From an uncultured Chitinophaga sp. (GTDB lineage Bacteria > Bacteroidota > Bacteroidia > Chitinophagales > Chitinophagaceae): a stretch of DNA of 64,000 nt. Location: the NCBI RefSeq assembly GCF_937898475.1, contig NZ_CALEJS010000028.1, forward strand, positions 86,963 through 150,962, read 5' to 3'. Below, piece by piece: positions 50,891 to 59,503 of the stretch. Positions within the stretch are counted from its first letter, which is position 1; every line of letters begins with the position of its first letter. The position numbers were made by a program, and so were the translations under genes. The notes beneath the pieces are model-generated. The model worked only from the letters and a program-made list of their open reading frames with translations. It did no database searches and was not told where the DNA came from.

Positions 50891-52411
50891 TCACAATTGC
50901 AGGAAGGCGGAGCCCAAACAATCAATGATGCTCTCGGCAGTCATTGCCTCCTGCGACATCCTGGCTGCGGCAATATCGCCGGCAAGGCCGTGCAGGTAAG
51001 CGCCCAACAGTACAGCGGCTTTGGGGGCATAGCCCTGAGCCAGCAGACCGGTAAGGATGCCTGTAAGCACATCCCCGCTGCCGCCGGTGGCCATCCCCGG
51101 GTTGCCCGTGGAATTGAAATATATGGAGCCGTCCGGACAGGCAATAGCGGTATACCTGCCTTTCAGCAAAATGTACAGGTGCAGTTGTACCGCCTGTTGC
51201 GATAACAGCTCCAGCCGCTCAAAATCGTTCTCACTGCTGCCAAATATACGCTCAAACTCTTTAGGATGAGGAGTGAGCAGGCTGCCCGGCGGCACCCTTT
51301 GTAACAGGAACGGATATGCGGCAATAATATTGAGCGCATCGGCATCTATCACCATTGGCTGCCGGTATTGCGCCAGCAGCAGCTCCAGCGCCTTAGCGGT
51401 TCCGTTGGCGGTACCCAGCCCCGGACCAATGCCAATGGTCTTATAGGGCCGTCCGCCGGCGCTCAGCTCCTCGTGGAAATGGGCGCTGCAGGTCTCCTCC
51501 GGATCGGTAATGCACATGGCGGCGGGCGCGCTTACCTGGATGATCTGGTATCCGCATTGGGGCACGTGGCAGGTCAGCAAACCTACGCCGCTATGCAAAC
51601 AGGCCCTGGCGCTCAGTACGGCAGCTCCTATCTTACCATAGCTGCCCGCTATCAGCAGCGCATGGCCATAGGTGCCTTTATGGGCAAAGGGCTGGCGCGG
51701 CTGGTAAATAGTGCGTATCATATGCGGGTCCGTTACATGGAACCGTGCAGGCGTATGGTTAATATAGTCGGGATGCAGCCCGATAGGTAATATATGTACC
51801 TGTCCGCTGCAGGGGGCATTCTCCGGCAGCAAGAGGGCCAGCTTGTATACCTCGAAGCTCAGGGTATGACTGGCGCATATCACCGGCGTACGAAGAGACG
51901 ATGTATCGGCCTGCATACCTGAAGGAAGGTCTATGGCAACGATGGTATGCCGCTGCTGGAGGTCATTCAGCTTATGGATGATGCCCGCCATCCAGCCTTC
52001 AACAGGGCGGCTGAGCCCCGTACCGAAAATGGCGTCTGTAATGATACTGCCTTCCGGCAGCACCGGGAATTCTGTTATAGCGTGAATATCGTACAGGCTT
52101 TCGGGATAGACCTGCTCAAGGGCCTGCCTGCTGGCCGTATGATCTGCCGAAGGCCGGTCACTATGGTGCAATACACACGCGGTAGCCTGGTAGCCGTTAT
52201 CCCGCAGCAGGCGGGTGATCACCAGCCCATCGCCGCCGTTATTGCCCATACCGCAGAAAATATAGAAAGGGTGGGAGGGGTCAAAATGCCGCATGAGCCA
52301 TTGGGCGCAGGCGCCCGCCGCCCGCTCCATCAGCTGCAGGCTGCTGACAGGTTCATGCTTGATGGTATAAGCATCTGCTTCACGTATCTGTGTGGCAGAA
52401 AATATCTTCAT
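50891..52411 (-). CDS. nnr: Bifunctional NAD(P)H-hydrate epimerase/dehydratase
   Basis: 506 residues from MKIFSATQIREADAYTIKHE. The N-terminal half is the YjeF_N epimerase (IFCGMGNNGGDGLVITRLLR). The C-terminal half is the ribokinase-like ADP-dependent dehydratase (GTYGHALLIAGSYGKIGAAV, then ATGGSGDVLTGILTGLLAQG). It repairs hydrated NADH and NADPH. A frame extending to 52489 runs into the word-repeat hairpin and is rejected. Transcribed alone. Confidence 0.95.
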   Translation of the reverse strand: MKIFSATQIREADAYTIKHEPVSSLQLMERAAGACAQWLMRHFDPSHPFYIFCGMGNNGGDGLVITRLLRDNGYQATACVLHHSDRPSADHTASRQALEQVYPESLYDIHAITEFPVLPEGSIITDAIFGTGLSRPVEGWMAGIIHKLNDLQQRHTIVAIDLPSGMQADTSSLRTPVICASHTLSFEVYKLALLLPENAPCSGQVHILPIGLHPDYINHTPARFHVTDPHMIRTIYQPRQPFAHKGTYGHALLIAGSYGKIGAAVLSARACLHSGVGLLTCHVPQCGYQIIQVSAPAAMCITDPEETCSAHFHEELSAGGRPYKTIGIGPGLGTANGTAKALELLLAQYRQPMVIDADALNIIAAYPFLLQRVPPGSLLTPHPKEFERIFGSSENDFERLELLSQQAVQLHLYILLKGRYTAIACPDGSIYFNSTGNPGMATGGSGDVLTGILTGLLAQGYAPKAAVLLGAYLHGLAGDIAAARMSQEAMTAESIIDCLGSAFLQL

Positions 52412-52439
52412 AAGATCCGTAGTGTATAAAAATACGGAA

Positions 52440-52531
52440 AAGAAAAATTCCAAATTCCAAATTTCAAATTCCAAACGCATGACTTCCACGTTTGAAATTT
52501 GTTATCTGGAATTTGGAATTTAATCTTTGTT
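52440..52531. repeat. Word-repeat hairpin, AATTCCAAA type
   Basis: The left arm AAATTCCAAATTCCAAATTT (from 52445) pairs with the right arm TTATCTGGAATTTGGAATTT (near 52502-52521), with AAACG/CGTTT inside. Same architecture as the other elements. Confidence 0.6.
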
Positions 52532-52548
52532 ATTGGGTCGCTGGAACC

Positions 52549-53076
52549 TTAGAAAGTGTACCTGGCTGACAGACCACCGATCTCTTCTCCGAAGAAGTTA
52601 TGTCCCCCGGTGAAGTTCACATATGGTTTTACGTCGGCGCTGAGGTTCAGCGGAATATTTTTAAAGGTATATTCCACACCAAAAATACCATCCAGGCCAG
52701 CGGTAACATAGGTACCGTCGCCATCCCTGATGTAGCGGTCACGATCCCAGTCACGACGGTCATAGAAGCCTACGTGTGCACCGCCGCCGCCGTACATTAC
52801 CCATTCGCGATGGTCGGGAATGAAGTTGAAATGATATTCATACAGTCCGGTAAATGTGGCATTCCCGCGTTTATCAACATTGGTGTGGGCGATGCCTTCA
52901 ATGGCATGTGGTCCCTTGATAAAGTGTTTGATCGTAAAACCGATCAGCCAGGGATTTACACGGGCGCCAAGCGCTGTTTCGTAATTCGCAGGAGATCCGC
53001 CTCCTCTTAACCTTTGTGCATTTGCCTGAACTGCCAGCAGGGCAACCAGGCCTAAAAGTAATGCCGCTCGTTTCAT
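52549..53076 (-). CDS. Small outer-membrane barrel-like protein, copy A
   Basis: 175 residues from MKRAALLLGLVALLAVQANA, a signal peptide. Barrel-like strands follow (GLYEYHFNFIPDHREWVMYG, GGGAHVGFYDRRDW, GVEYTFKNIPLNLSADVKPY) and the protein ends in Phe (SARYTF). It shares GLYE.HF, GGGAHxG, GLDYTF/GVEYTF, IPLNLSxDxKP and RYT with the next gene, so the two are tandem paralogues. Function is unknown. The in-frame ATG at 53124 would precede the signal peptide with a charged stretch and is not used. Confidence 0.8.
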   Translation of the reverse strand: MKRAALLLGLVALLAVQANAQRLRGGGSPANYETALGARVNPWLIGFTIKHFIKGPHAIEGIAHTNVDKRGNATFTGLYEYHFNFIPDHREWVMYGGGGAHVGFYDRRDWDRDRYIRDGDGTYVTAGLDGIFGVEYTFKNIPLNLSADVKPYVNFTGGHNFFGEEIGGLSARYTF

Positions 53077-53148
53077 TGGTTTTTGTTTATGGTTTGATTT
53101 TTCTTCCTTTAGATAACGGTCCACGCAACGTTCACCCCCAGCTGTCCT

Positions 53149-53610
53149 CTACTTTTTATTCAGCGTGTACCTTACGGAAACTGCAAAAGAGGCCAGGTCA
53201 GACGGTGTGCTGAAATGTACGGCAGGCTTCCAGTCCAGGCTAAGGTTCAGCGGGATGGCCTGGAAGGTGTAATCCAGCCCTATGATACCGTCAAAACCGG
53301 CAATGAACTTTGTTTCATCACGGATCTCACGTACACCCATATGTGCGCCGCCGCCTACATACCAGGCAAATCCCGCTACCGTAAGGGCAGACAGATCGAA
53401 ATGGCGTTCATACAGCCCCGTAACCGTAAAAGTTTCATTATAAATGCCGGCAATACCTTCCACCGCGTTGGCATCGTCAAAAAAATAACGTGCGGTAGCC
53501 CCCAATGGCTGGCCAAGCCGTATGCCGATCTGTGGATTCCCCTTTGACTGCGCGCTCACTCCATGCACAAATGCCAGCAACGCTATGATGAGTAATATGT
53601 ATCTGTTCAT
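53149..53610 (-). CDS. Small outer-membrane barrel-like protein, copy B
   Basis: 153 residues with signal peptide MNRYILLIIALLAFVHGVSA. It is a paralogue of the adjacent gene: GLYERHFDLSALTVAGFAWY, VGGGAHMGVREI, GLDYTFQAIPLNLSLDWKPA and AVSVRYTLNKK align with it over the whole length. Copy A has a longer loop (RRDWDRDRYIRDGDG) that is reduced to REIRDETK here. The two are on the same strand 72 bases apart. Confidence 0.8.
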   Translation of the reverse strand: MNRYILLIIALLAFVHGVSAQSKGNPQIGIRLGQPLGATARYFFDDANAVEGIAGIYNETFTVTGLYERHFDLSALTVAGFAWYVGGGAHMGVREIRDETKFIAGFDGIIGLDYTFQAIPLNLSLDWKPAVHFSTPSDLASFAVSVRYTLNKK

Positions 53611-53661
53611 TGTGGTACAAGGCTAAAATCACAATAACAGTGCCAAGGTACATTTTTAGCG

Positions 53662-54840
53662 TCACACTTTCGGCCCCGGTTTCAATATCCTCAGGTACAG
53701 GTAGCCCGCTATACCTGCTATCAGGGAGGCCGCCATTACAGATATCTTTGAGATCACCTGCAGGTCGGCTTCCGCATAAGCCAATGTGGAAATAAAGATA
53801 GACATGGTAAACCCTATACCGGCTATGATACCAGCCCCGATCAGCTGCGCCCAGCTGGTTTCGTCGGGTAAGGCCGCCAGTTTAAAACGGGTGGCCAGGT
53901 AAGAGAACAGGAAGATACCCAAAGGCTTACCTGCTACCAGGCCAGCCAGTATACCATAGCTCACGGTATCGGTAAACACCTGAAAGATATCCGGTGGAAA
54001 AACGATCGCGGTATTGGCCAGGGCAAACAGCGGCATGATCACAAAATTCACAGGGTCGTGCAGGTTATGTATCAGGTCTGATATTTTGGAAAGCGGGATA
54101 CAGAAGGCTATCAGCACGCCTGCAATGGTAGCATGGATACCGGAATTAAAAATACAGTACCATAATACGATGCCGGGAATCAGATACCAGATGAGCCGCT
54201 GCACTTTGAACAGGTTAAGCACAATCAGTACAACCAGCGTGGCAAGGCCTGAAAGCAGGTACACCAGCTGCAGTTCGTCCGTATAGAAAATAGCTATGGT
54301 CAGTATAGCGCCCAGGTCGTCAATGATAGCCAGCGCCATCAGGAATATCTTTAAGTTAACCGGTACGCGGTTGCCCAGCAATGATAATATACCCAGTGAA
54401 AAAGCAATGTCAGTTGCCATCGGTATACCCCAGCCATGGATATGATCTGTATTTGCATTAAAGGCAATAAATATCAGGGCGGGGCATACCATACCACCTA
54501 ACGCCGCCAGCGCGGGCAGCAGCGATTTCTGTAACGACGATAGCTCGCCTTCCATCAGCTCCCGCTTTATCTCCATCCCCACCAGGAAAAAGAACAGCAC
54601 CATCAGCCCGTCATTGATCCAATGCAGCAGCGTATGCGGCATATGCCATCCTTCCGGCATCGATACCGTTGTTTCCCAGAAATGCAGGTAGGACAGTTGA
54701 TAAGGAGAATTGGCTGTCACCAGCGATACTACCGTACATGCTATCAGCACGATACCTACCGCCCTGCTATCCTGCAAAAATTCATGTAGCGGCGACAGTA
54801 GCCGCGTTTTAATTTGGCGAATCTTACGAACAGTGCTCAT
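53662..54840 (-). CDS. nhaA: Na+/H+ antiporter NhaA
   Basis: 392 residues, about 12 membrane helices. NhaA exchanges two H+ for one Na+. The family signature GWGIPMATDIAFSLGILSLL is followed by LKIFLMALAIIDDLGAILTI, with the two ion-binding aspartates in IDDLGA. The N-terminal LLHWINDGLMVLFFFLVGME and the ending region are also typical. It follows the OstA gene on the same strand after 38 bases and may be part of that transcript. Confidence 0.95.
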   Translation of the reverse strand: MSTVRKIRQIKTRLLSPLHEFLQDSRAVGIVLIACTVVSLVTANSPYQLSYLHFWETTVSMPEGWHMPHTLLHWINDGLMVLFFFLVGMEIKRELMEGELSSLQKSLLPALAALGGMVCPALIFIAFNANTDHIHGWGIPMATDIAFSLGILSLLGNRVPVNLKIFLMALAIIDDLGAILTIAIFYTDELQLVYLLSGLATLVVLIVLNLFKVQRLIWYLIPGIVLWYCIFNSGIHATIAGVLIAFCIPLSKISDLIHNLHDPVNFVIMPLFALANTAIVFPPDIFQVFTDTVSYGILAGLVAGKPLGIFLFSYLATRFKLAALPDETSWAQLIGAGIIAGIGFTMSIFISTLAYAEADLQVISKISVMAASLIAGIAGYLYLRILKPGPKV

Positions 54841-54878
54841 GCGGCCGAAATTAATTAATAATTCCCAACCGGTGCAAT

Positions 54879-56711
54879 TTACCGTCCCATTAACTCATAC
54901 TTACTTTTGGGCCGCCTTTTTATCTCCCAGCGGAAATTTTCGAGCAGCATTTCGTCTTTGGGCGCCTGGGTAAACGGATACATGGTGCCTTCGGGGTCTT
55001 TAATGAACACCACTTTGTTGAGCTGTCCTTCGTTGAAGTGAATATTGATAACCGCGCTGAGCGATTTGTTGACACTGATAAAGCCGCCTTCATCATCTTT
55101 CACATAATAGATGCTTTCAGCGTTTCCGTCTACATGCATCCAGTCAATAGCCTGGCCTGCAAAGTAGCCGGTAATGATGTTGCCTTTGATCTGGTTATAG
55201 ATAGGCCTGCCGGAATCCGCTTCATTCACTATTAAGGCGTTGGGCTCCAGCACCAGCTTATCTGCCTGCTGGTTACGGGTATACAGGTAGATGGTATCGC
55301 CCGTCAGCTGGGTATTATTGGCCCAGAGTACAGGATCGCGGTAAAAACGGAAGATAGAATCCCTGGATGAGTAATATACACTGTCTGCCACGCCCTGCAG
55401 TGAATCTGAATAGATCCTTACGTGATGGTAGGCCAGTATATAGCGCCTTTCCACGGTATCCCGTTTGGTGGTGTCGCTTACCAGGCTGTCGGGTTTGTAT
55501 GGAATGCTGTCTGCTTTTACAAGGCCGCTGGTATCTGGCAGCGTAATATTACGTTTAGTGGTATCCGGTGGTCTGACAGCTGTGGGTTTCGCAACCACTT
55601 TACTGAGCGTATCTGTGTGAAGGCTGTCTGCGGGCCTGCCGCTGCTATCAACGGCTGCGCTGTCTGCAGGCCTGCTGCTGTCTGCCGCTGTGCTGGCCGT
55701 CTCAACATCTTCCCGCATATTATTCGTGCTGATCACAACAGGGCTGATAGCGCTGTCAGGTCTGATGACCCCTGAAAACAGGGTATCTGCCACCATGTAC
55801 AAAGTGTCTTTGCTTCTTTCCAGGATGAGCAGTGGGTGCTGTGTAGCCAGCACGGTTTTGTTGGCCTGGTTCACCTTGCCGTAATTGGCCAGGAGCGACA
55901 TCTTGTTCGCCGTATCCCGGTACACCATGTTACCGGTAGCATAAGAGTATCCTGTTGCTTTATCCGTTTCGATATTATCTGCGGTGATGGTACTGGCGCT
56001 GTCTACGATGGTAGGGCGGTTGCCGAAGTTGCCATAGCCCGTTTCCGTGTTGTAGTAACCGGAGGAGGTATACATGACCGTCTGGCCGTCATTGATAGTG
56101 GTGGGCGCTATCATGGTGGCAATCCTGGTATCGGTGTTATACAGCAGCGTATCGGTGGTGAGCGTATATTGCGGGTCTACCAGCAGCACGTCATGTTTGA
56201 AGTATACATCCTTGGTGTCTGCATAATAGAAACCTTCGCGGCTGGTGAGCACGCTGGGACCGTTCACCAGTTTGCCGCCCTGTTCATAGGTGCCTATACG
56301 GGCATTCATATCATATCGCAGCTCGGGACCGGTGATGGTCACCTTACCATCGGTCAGGCGGGCATTTCCTCTCAGGGTGGCCATTTTGGAATTGCCTTCA
56401 TAATGCAGGTAATCGCCGTACACCTGTACGCTGTCTGCCTGGTTAATATGTACGTGACCGTAGGCATCCAGCTGATTGGTGAGGCCGTTCTTGAAAGCGC
56501 TGTCGCAATAAATGGTGGTATTGCCCTGGCGGAAGGCGGCGTGGCCTATAAAGCGGGCCAGCTGCACGGAGTCGCGGGTAATATTGTTCAGCGTGTCTGC
56601 GTGCAGGATGTGTATCACCGATGAGCTGTCCCCTCGTTGTGCCATAGCTGGTTTGATCCCCAGCAGGCAGATGCCTGCAAGGATAAGCCCATATCTTATT
56701 AATTGCTGCAT
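54879..56711 (-). CDS. OstA/LptA-like LPS transport protein
   Basis: 610 residues with a signal peptide (ILAGICLLGIKPAMAQ). Residues ~35-330 are OstA-type beta-jellyroll repeats (RFIGHAAFRQGNTTIYCDSA, YGHVHINQADSVQVYGDYLH, ATLRGNARLTDGKVTITGPE). A disordered Asp/Ser/Pro/Thr-rich linker covers ~330-430, then a second jellyroll portion (ILAYHHVRIYSDSLQGVADS). It probably forms the periplasmic bridge for LPS and works with the LptD-like protein encoded nearby. It lies 18 bases after the MlaD-type gene. Confidence 0.88.
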   Translation of the reverse strand: MQQLIRYGLILAGICLLGIKPAMAQRGDSSSVIHILHADTLNNITRDSVQLARFIGHAAFRQGNTTIYCDSAFKNGLTNQLDAYGHVHINQADSVQVYGDYLHYEGNSKMATLRGNARLTDGKVTITGPELRYDMNARIGTYEQGGKLVNGPSVLTSREGFYYADTKDVYFKHDVLLVDPQYTLTTDTLLYNTDTRIATMIAPTTINDGQTVMYTSSGYYNTETGYGNFGNRPTIVDSASTITADNIETDKATGYSYATGNMVYRDTANKMSLLANYGKVNQANKTVLATQHPLLILERSKDTLYMVADTLFSGVIRPDSAISPVVISTNNMREDVETASTAADSSRPADSAAVDSSGRPADSLHTDTLSKVVAKPTAVRPPDTTKRNITLPDTSGLVKADSIPYKPDSLVSDTTKRDTVERRYILAYHHVRIYSDSLQGVADSVYYSSRDSIFRFYRDPVLWANNTQLTGDTIYLYTRNQQADKLVLEPNALIVNEADSGRPIYNQIKGNIITGYFAGQAIDWMHVDGNAESIYYVKDDEGGFISVNKSLSAVINIHFNEGQLNKVVFIKDPEGTMYPFTQAPKDEMLLENFRWEIKRRPKSKYELMGR

Positions 56712-56729
56712 CTTACTTCTTATAGATCG

Positions 56730-57734
56730 TTATTTCACTTCCACTGCCGTATCAGACGGGATGGGCTTTACTTTATCTTTTTTGCCGAACAGGGAGAAGT
56801 GCACGTAACGTTTCGGGTTCACGCGCAGGTCTTCCAGCAGTTTGTTAAGGCTGCCCAGGGAGGATTGCAGGTTATTATACACTTTCCTGTCGTTCATCAG
56901 CAATCCCAGGGATCCGTCTGTGCTGTTCAGTTTTGCCATCATGGCGTTCAGGTTGGAAACGGTTTGCTGCAGGTCAAGCAGGGAAGAGTCCAGTTTGCCG
57001 TTGGCCAGTGCTCCGGTGGTCTTTTCTGCATTGTCCAGGATGGCAGTTATCTTGTCATTGTTCTTTTTCAGGTTGTCTGTAATGGAGGCCAGGTTGTTGA
57101 AGGTGGCCTGTACATTACCGTGGTTCGGGTCCATCATGCCGTTCAGCGAAGCAGCCGTATGCGAAAAGCTGTTCATGGTATGATTCAGGTGTGCTACTGC
57201 GCTGCGCAGGTTGCCCTTGGTGGTGGTGTCAAACAGGGCGCTTACGGTGAGCAGTACGGAATCAACGGCAGAGAGGGTGGTTTCCAGCTTTTTTGCCAGG
57301 GGATTCAGCTGCTCCTTGAGGGCGTCTGTAATAGAGCCATCCACGGCTGCATAAATGGTGTCGCCGTCGTTCAGATATTCGTTGGAGTTACCAAAGTCGA
57401 TCTGTACGGCTTTCGTGCCCAGCAGGTCGCTGGTGATGCGTGCCACTGAATTGCGGGGGATCCGCACATTCTTTTTCGTTAGCCGCAGCGTTACCAGTAT
57501 TTTGCCTGCGTTGTTACCCATGACATCCAGGTCGGATACGCTGCCCACCTTGAGGCCGTTCACCAGCACAAAATTGGCAGGCTGCAGGCCGTTCACCTGT
57601 TTATATACGGCATAGATGGTTCTGTCGGAGGAAAAAAGGCTTTTGCCTTTCAGTAGATTAAAGCCCAACACCAGGAGTGTGATAGCTACAACGGTCAGAA
57701 TTCCTACCTTGGTTTCATTAGATACTTTCAGCAT
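56730..57734 (-). CDS. MlaD/MCE-family lipid transport protein
   Basis: 334 residues from MLKVSNETKVGILTVVAITL, with one N-terminal membrane helix. The MCE domain is at ~36-115 (YAVYKQVNGLQPANFVLVNG, LKVGSVSDLDVMGNN). A long helical tail with weak heptads follows (AEKTTGALANGKLDSSLLDL). MCE proteins form rings or tubes that move phospholipids between membranes. No MlaE/MlaF genes are in view. It is co-directional with the amidase gene upstream (234-base gap) and OstA downstream. Confidence 0.9.
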   Translation of the reverse strand: MLKVSNETKVGILTVVAITLLVLGFNLLKGKSLFSSDRTIYAVYKQVNGLQPANFVLVNGLKVGSVSDLDVMGNNAGKILVTLRLTKKNVRIPRNSVARITSDLLGTKAVQIDFGNSNEYLNDGDTIYAAVDGSITDALKEQLNPLAKKLETTLSAVDSVLLTVSALFDTTTKGNLRSAVAHLNHTMNSFSHTAASLNGMMDPNHGNVQATFNNLASITDNLKKNNDKITAILDNAEKTTGALANGKLDSSLLDLQQTVSNLNAMMAKLNSTDGSLGLLMNDRKVYNNLQSSLGSLNKLLEDLRVNPKRYVHFSLFGKKDKVKPIPSDTAVEVK

Positions 57735-57968
57735 GAGATACGAATACGTTCGGTGCAAAAGTAATCCAAAATCTGATATACCAGTTCCAAATCCGGGCTG
57801 TCCCCTCCCTCATACGGGGTATACGGGCAGCAGACCATATAACATGATCAGGATCAGCTTTCTGCAGAAAAGCTAAAATTATATTAAAAGGCGGTGCAGG
57901 AAAACGTTGTGGGGTTGCAGAAGTCTTAAGAATGGGGGTGTATTCGGAGTCGGAAACACTGGCAGGGA

Positions 57969-59237
57969 TCAGAGTTGCGCATCCAGGCGCAGGCCATTTT
58001 TATACTGGACAACAAATGCATCATGGAAACCGACTTGTTTTGCTTTACGCAAAGCTGCCTCCGCTTCCGGTTCTGATCTGTAATTTCCCCAGATGTATTT
58101 ATTTAACCGTTTGCTGTTGATGATCACCGGCTCCTGTTCAACCGAGCCCCCCAGATCTTTAAAAATGGGGGACTTGGTGGTATAATTTTTATCGCTTACC
58201 AACAGCTGCACGCGGTACCGTACACCGGAAGCGGCCGTTGTGGCCCTTGACGCCGGCTGCCGGTAGCCGGTTTCAATTACCGGCTGCACGGTGGGTTCGG
58301 GCACAACAGGCTGGGGGGCAGGGGCTACTTCTTCCTTGAAGTTGCCAAAGCGTTCCAGTTCTTCCTTATAGCGTTTTACGGCTTTATAGATGCACATGGC
58401 GGCTTCATTCTGGCCCTTGGCAGAGTTCAGGTATTCTTCCTCGTCGGGGTTGCTGATGAAGCCCAGTTCTACCAGCACGCTGGGCATGGCGGTAGCCTGT
58501 AACACCCAGATGCCTTTTTCATTACGCTGGCGGGCGCCGCGGCTGATGCGGCCCACTTTCGTAAATTCATCTTCCACCATGGTGGATAAACGAAGGCTCT
58601 GGTCAAAAAAGGCATTGCGCAGGGTATTGAGCAGGATGAAGGTCTCAGGGTCTGCAGCATCCATCACTTCCTTGGCTTCTTCAGAGTTCCCGTCCAGCAC
58701 CATCACAGAGCTTTCTTTCAGCGATTCCATTTTAGCGTTGTTCTTGCTGGTGGCCCATACATAGGTTTCTGTGCCCTGGGCCTGGCTGGCGTAGTATTTA
58801 TAGATGGGTTGTTTAACTGCCACCCTGCGTTTACCCTTTTTACGGTATACTGTTTTGTAACCGGTTATTTTGCGCGCTTTAGGCGCAGAGTTACAGTGAA
58901 TGGATATGAACAGGTCTCCCCGGGCATTATTGGCAATTTCTGCCTTGCGGCGGGGATCGTCAAAACGGTCTACTTTTCGTGTATACACCACCTTTACATC
59001 CGGCATGTTCTCTTCGATGATCTTTCCCAGCTTCAGTGCAACATCCAGTGTAATTTCTTTTTCGGTAGAATAGCTTCCCCTCGCTCCAACGTCGGAGCCT
59101 CCATGTCCCGCATCAATAACAATAGTTCTGAGTGGTTTGTCCTGTTTCCGGGGACCCGGCAGGTTTTTAGCCTGAATAAAAAAGGTACAGATAAATAGCG
59201 TTCCGCATCCTAAAATCCAAAGTCGGTTCCAGCGCAT
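57969..59237 (-). CDS. N-acetylmuramoyl-L-alanine amidase with SPOR-like end
   Basis: 422 residues with a signal peptide. The Amidase_3 domain (~35-290) has its zinc ligands: IVIDAGHGGSDVGARGSYST, then ISIHCNSAPKARK, and the catalytic Glu in SVLVELGFISNPDEEEY. A Pro-rich linker (APAPQPVVPEPTVQPVIETG) leads to a C-terminal SPOR-like domain (YRVQLLVSDKNYTT to DAFVVQYKNGL) that should bind denuded peptidoglycan. It cleaves peptide stems from glycan during cell separation. It is divergent from lptD. Confidence 0.93.
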   Translation of the reverse strand: MRWNRLWILGCGTLFICTFFIQAKNLPGPRKQDKPLRTIVIDAGHGGSDVGARGSYSTEKEITLDVALKLGKIIEENMPDVKVVYTRKVDRFDDPRRKAEIANNARGDLFISIHCNSAPKARKITGYKTVYRKKGKRRVAVKQPIYKYYASQAQGTETYVWATSKNNAKMESLKESSVMVLDGNSEEAKEVMDAADPETFILLNTLRNAFFDQSLRLSTMVEDEFTKVGRISRGARQRNEKGIWVLQATAMPSVLVELGFISNPDEEEYLNSAKGQNEAAMCIYKAVKRYKEELERFGNFKEEVAPAPQPVVPEPTVQPVIETGYRQPASRATTAASGVRYRVQLLVSDKNYTTKSPIFKDLGGSVEQEPVIINSKRLNKYIWGNYRSEPEAEAALRKAKQVGFHDAFVVQYKNGLRLDAQL

Positions 59238-59480
59238 GTTTCTAATTTTAATGGGCTTTAGTTAGTCAAATATACAATTGAGGATCGTCAATTGCGAAGT
59301 GTGAAACCCAGGTAAGATGTTGGGGTATGATCCGCTGTCCATCCTCGTCGTTCATCATTCGTAATTGATCATGCTCAATCACATTAGTTAATTATATCTT
59401 AATTCACCCGGGACCTTGTATCCCCCGGGGTTCTTTTTCGTTTTACAGATGATTAATAAAATTATTTGTGCAAAATCTTG

Positions 59481-59488
59481 TAGGTTTG
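59481..59488 (+). promoter_or_regulatory. Promoter -7 box of lptD
   Basis: TAGGTTTG (TAnnTTTG) lies 15 bases before the ATG at 59504. It places the transcription start after the alternative ATG at 59468 and so decides the start. Confidence 0.45.
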
Positions 59489-59503
59489 TGCCCGCTTGAC
59501 ACA

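Noticed and set aside
55836..56624. 262-codon open frame on the plus strand
   Set aside because: Antisense shadow of the OstA-like gene; Gly/Val/His-rich low-information sequence.
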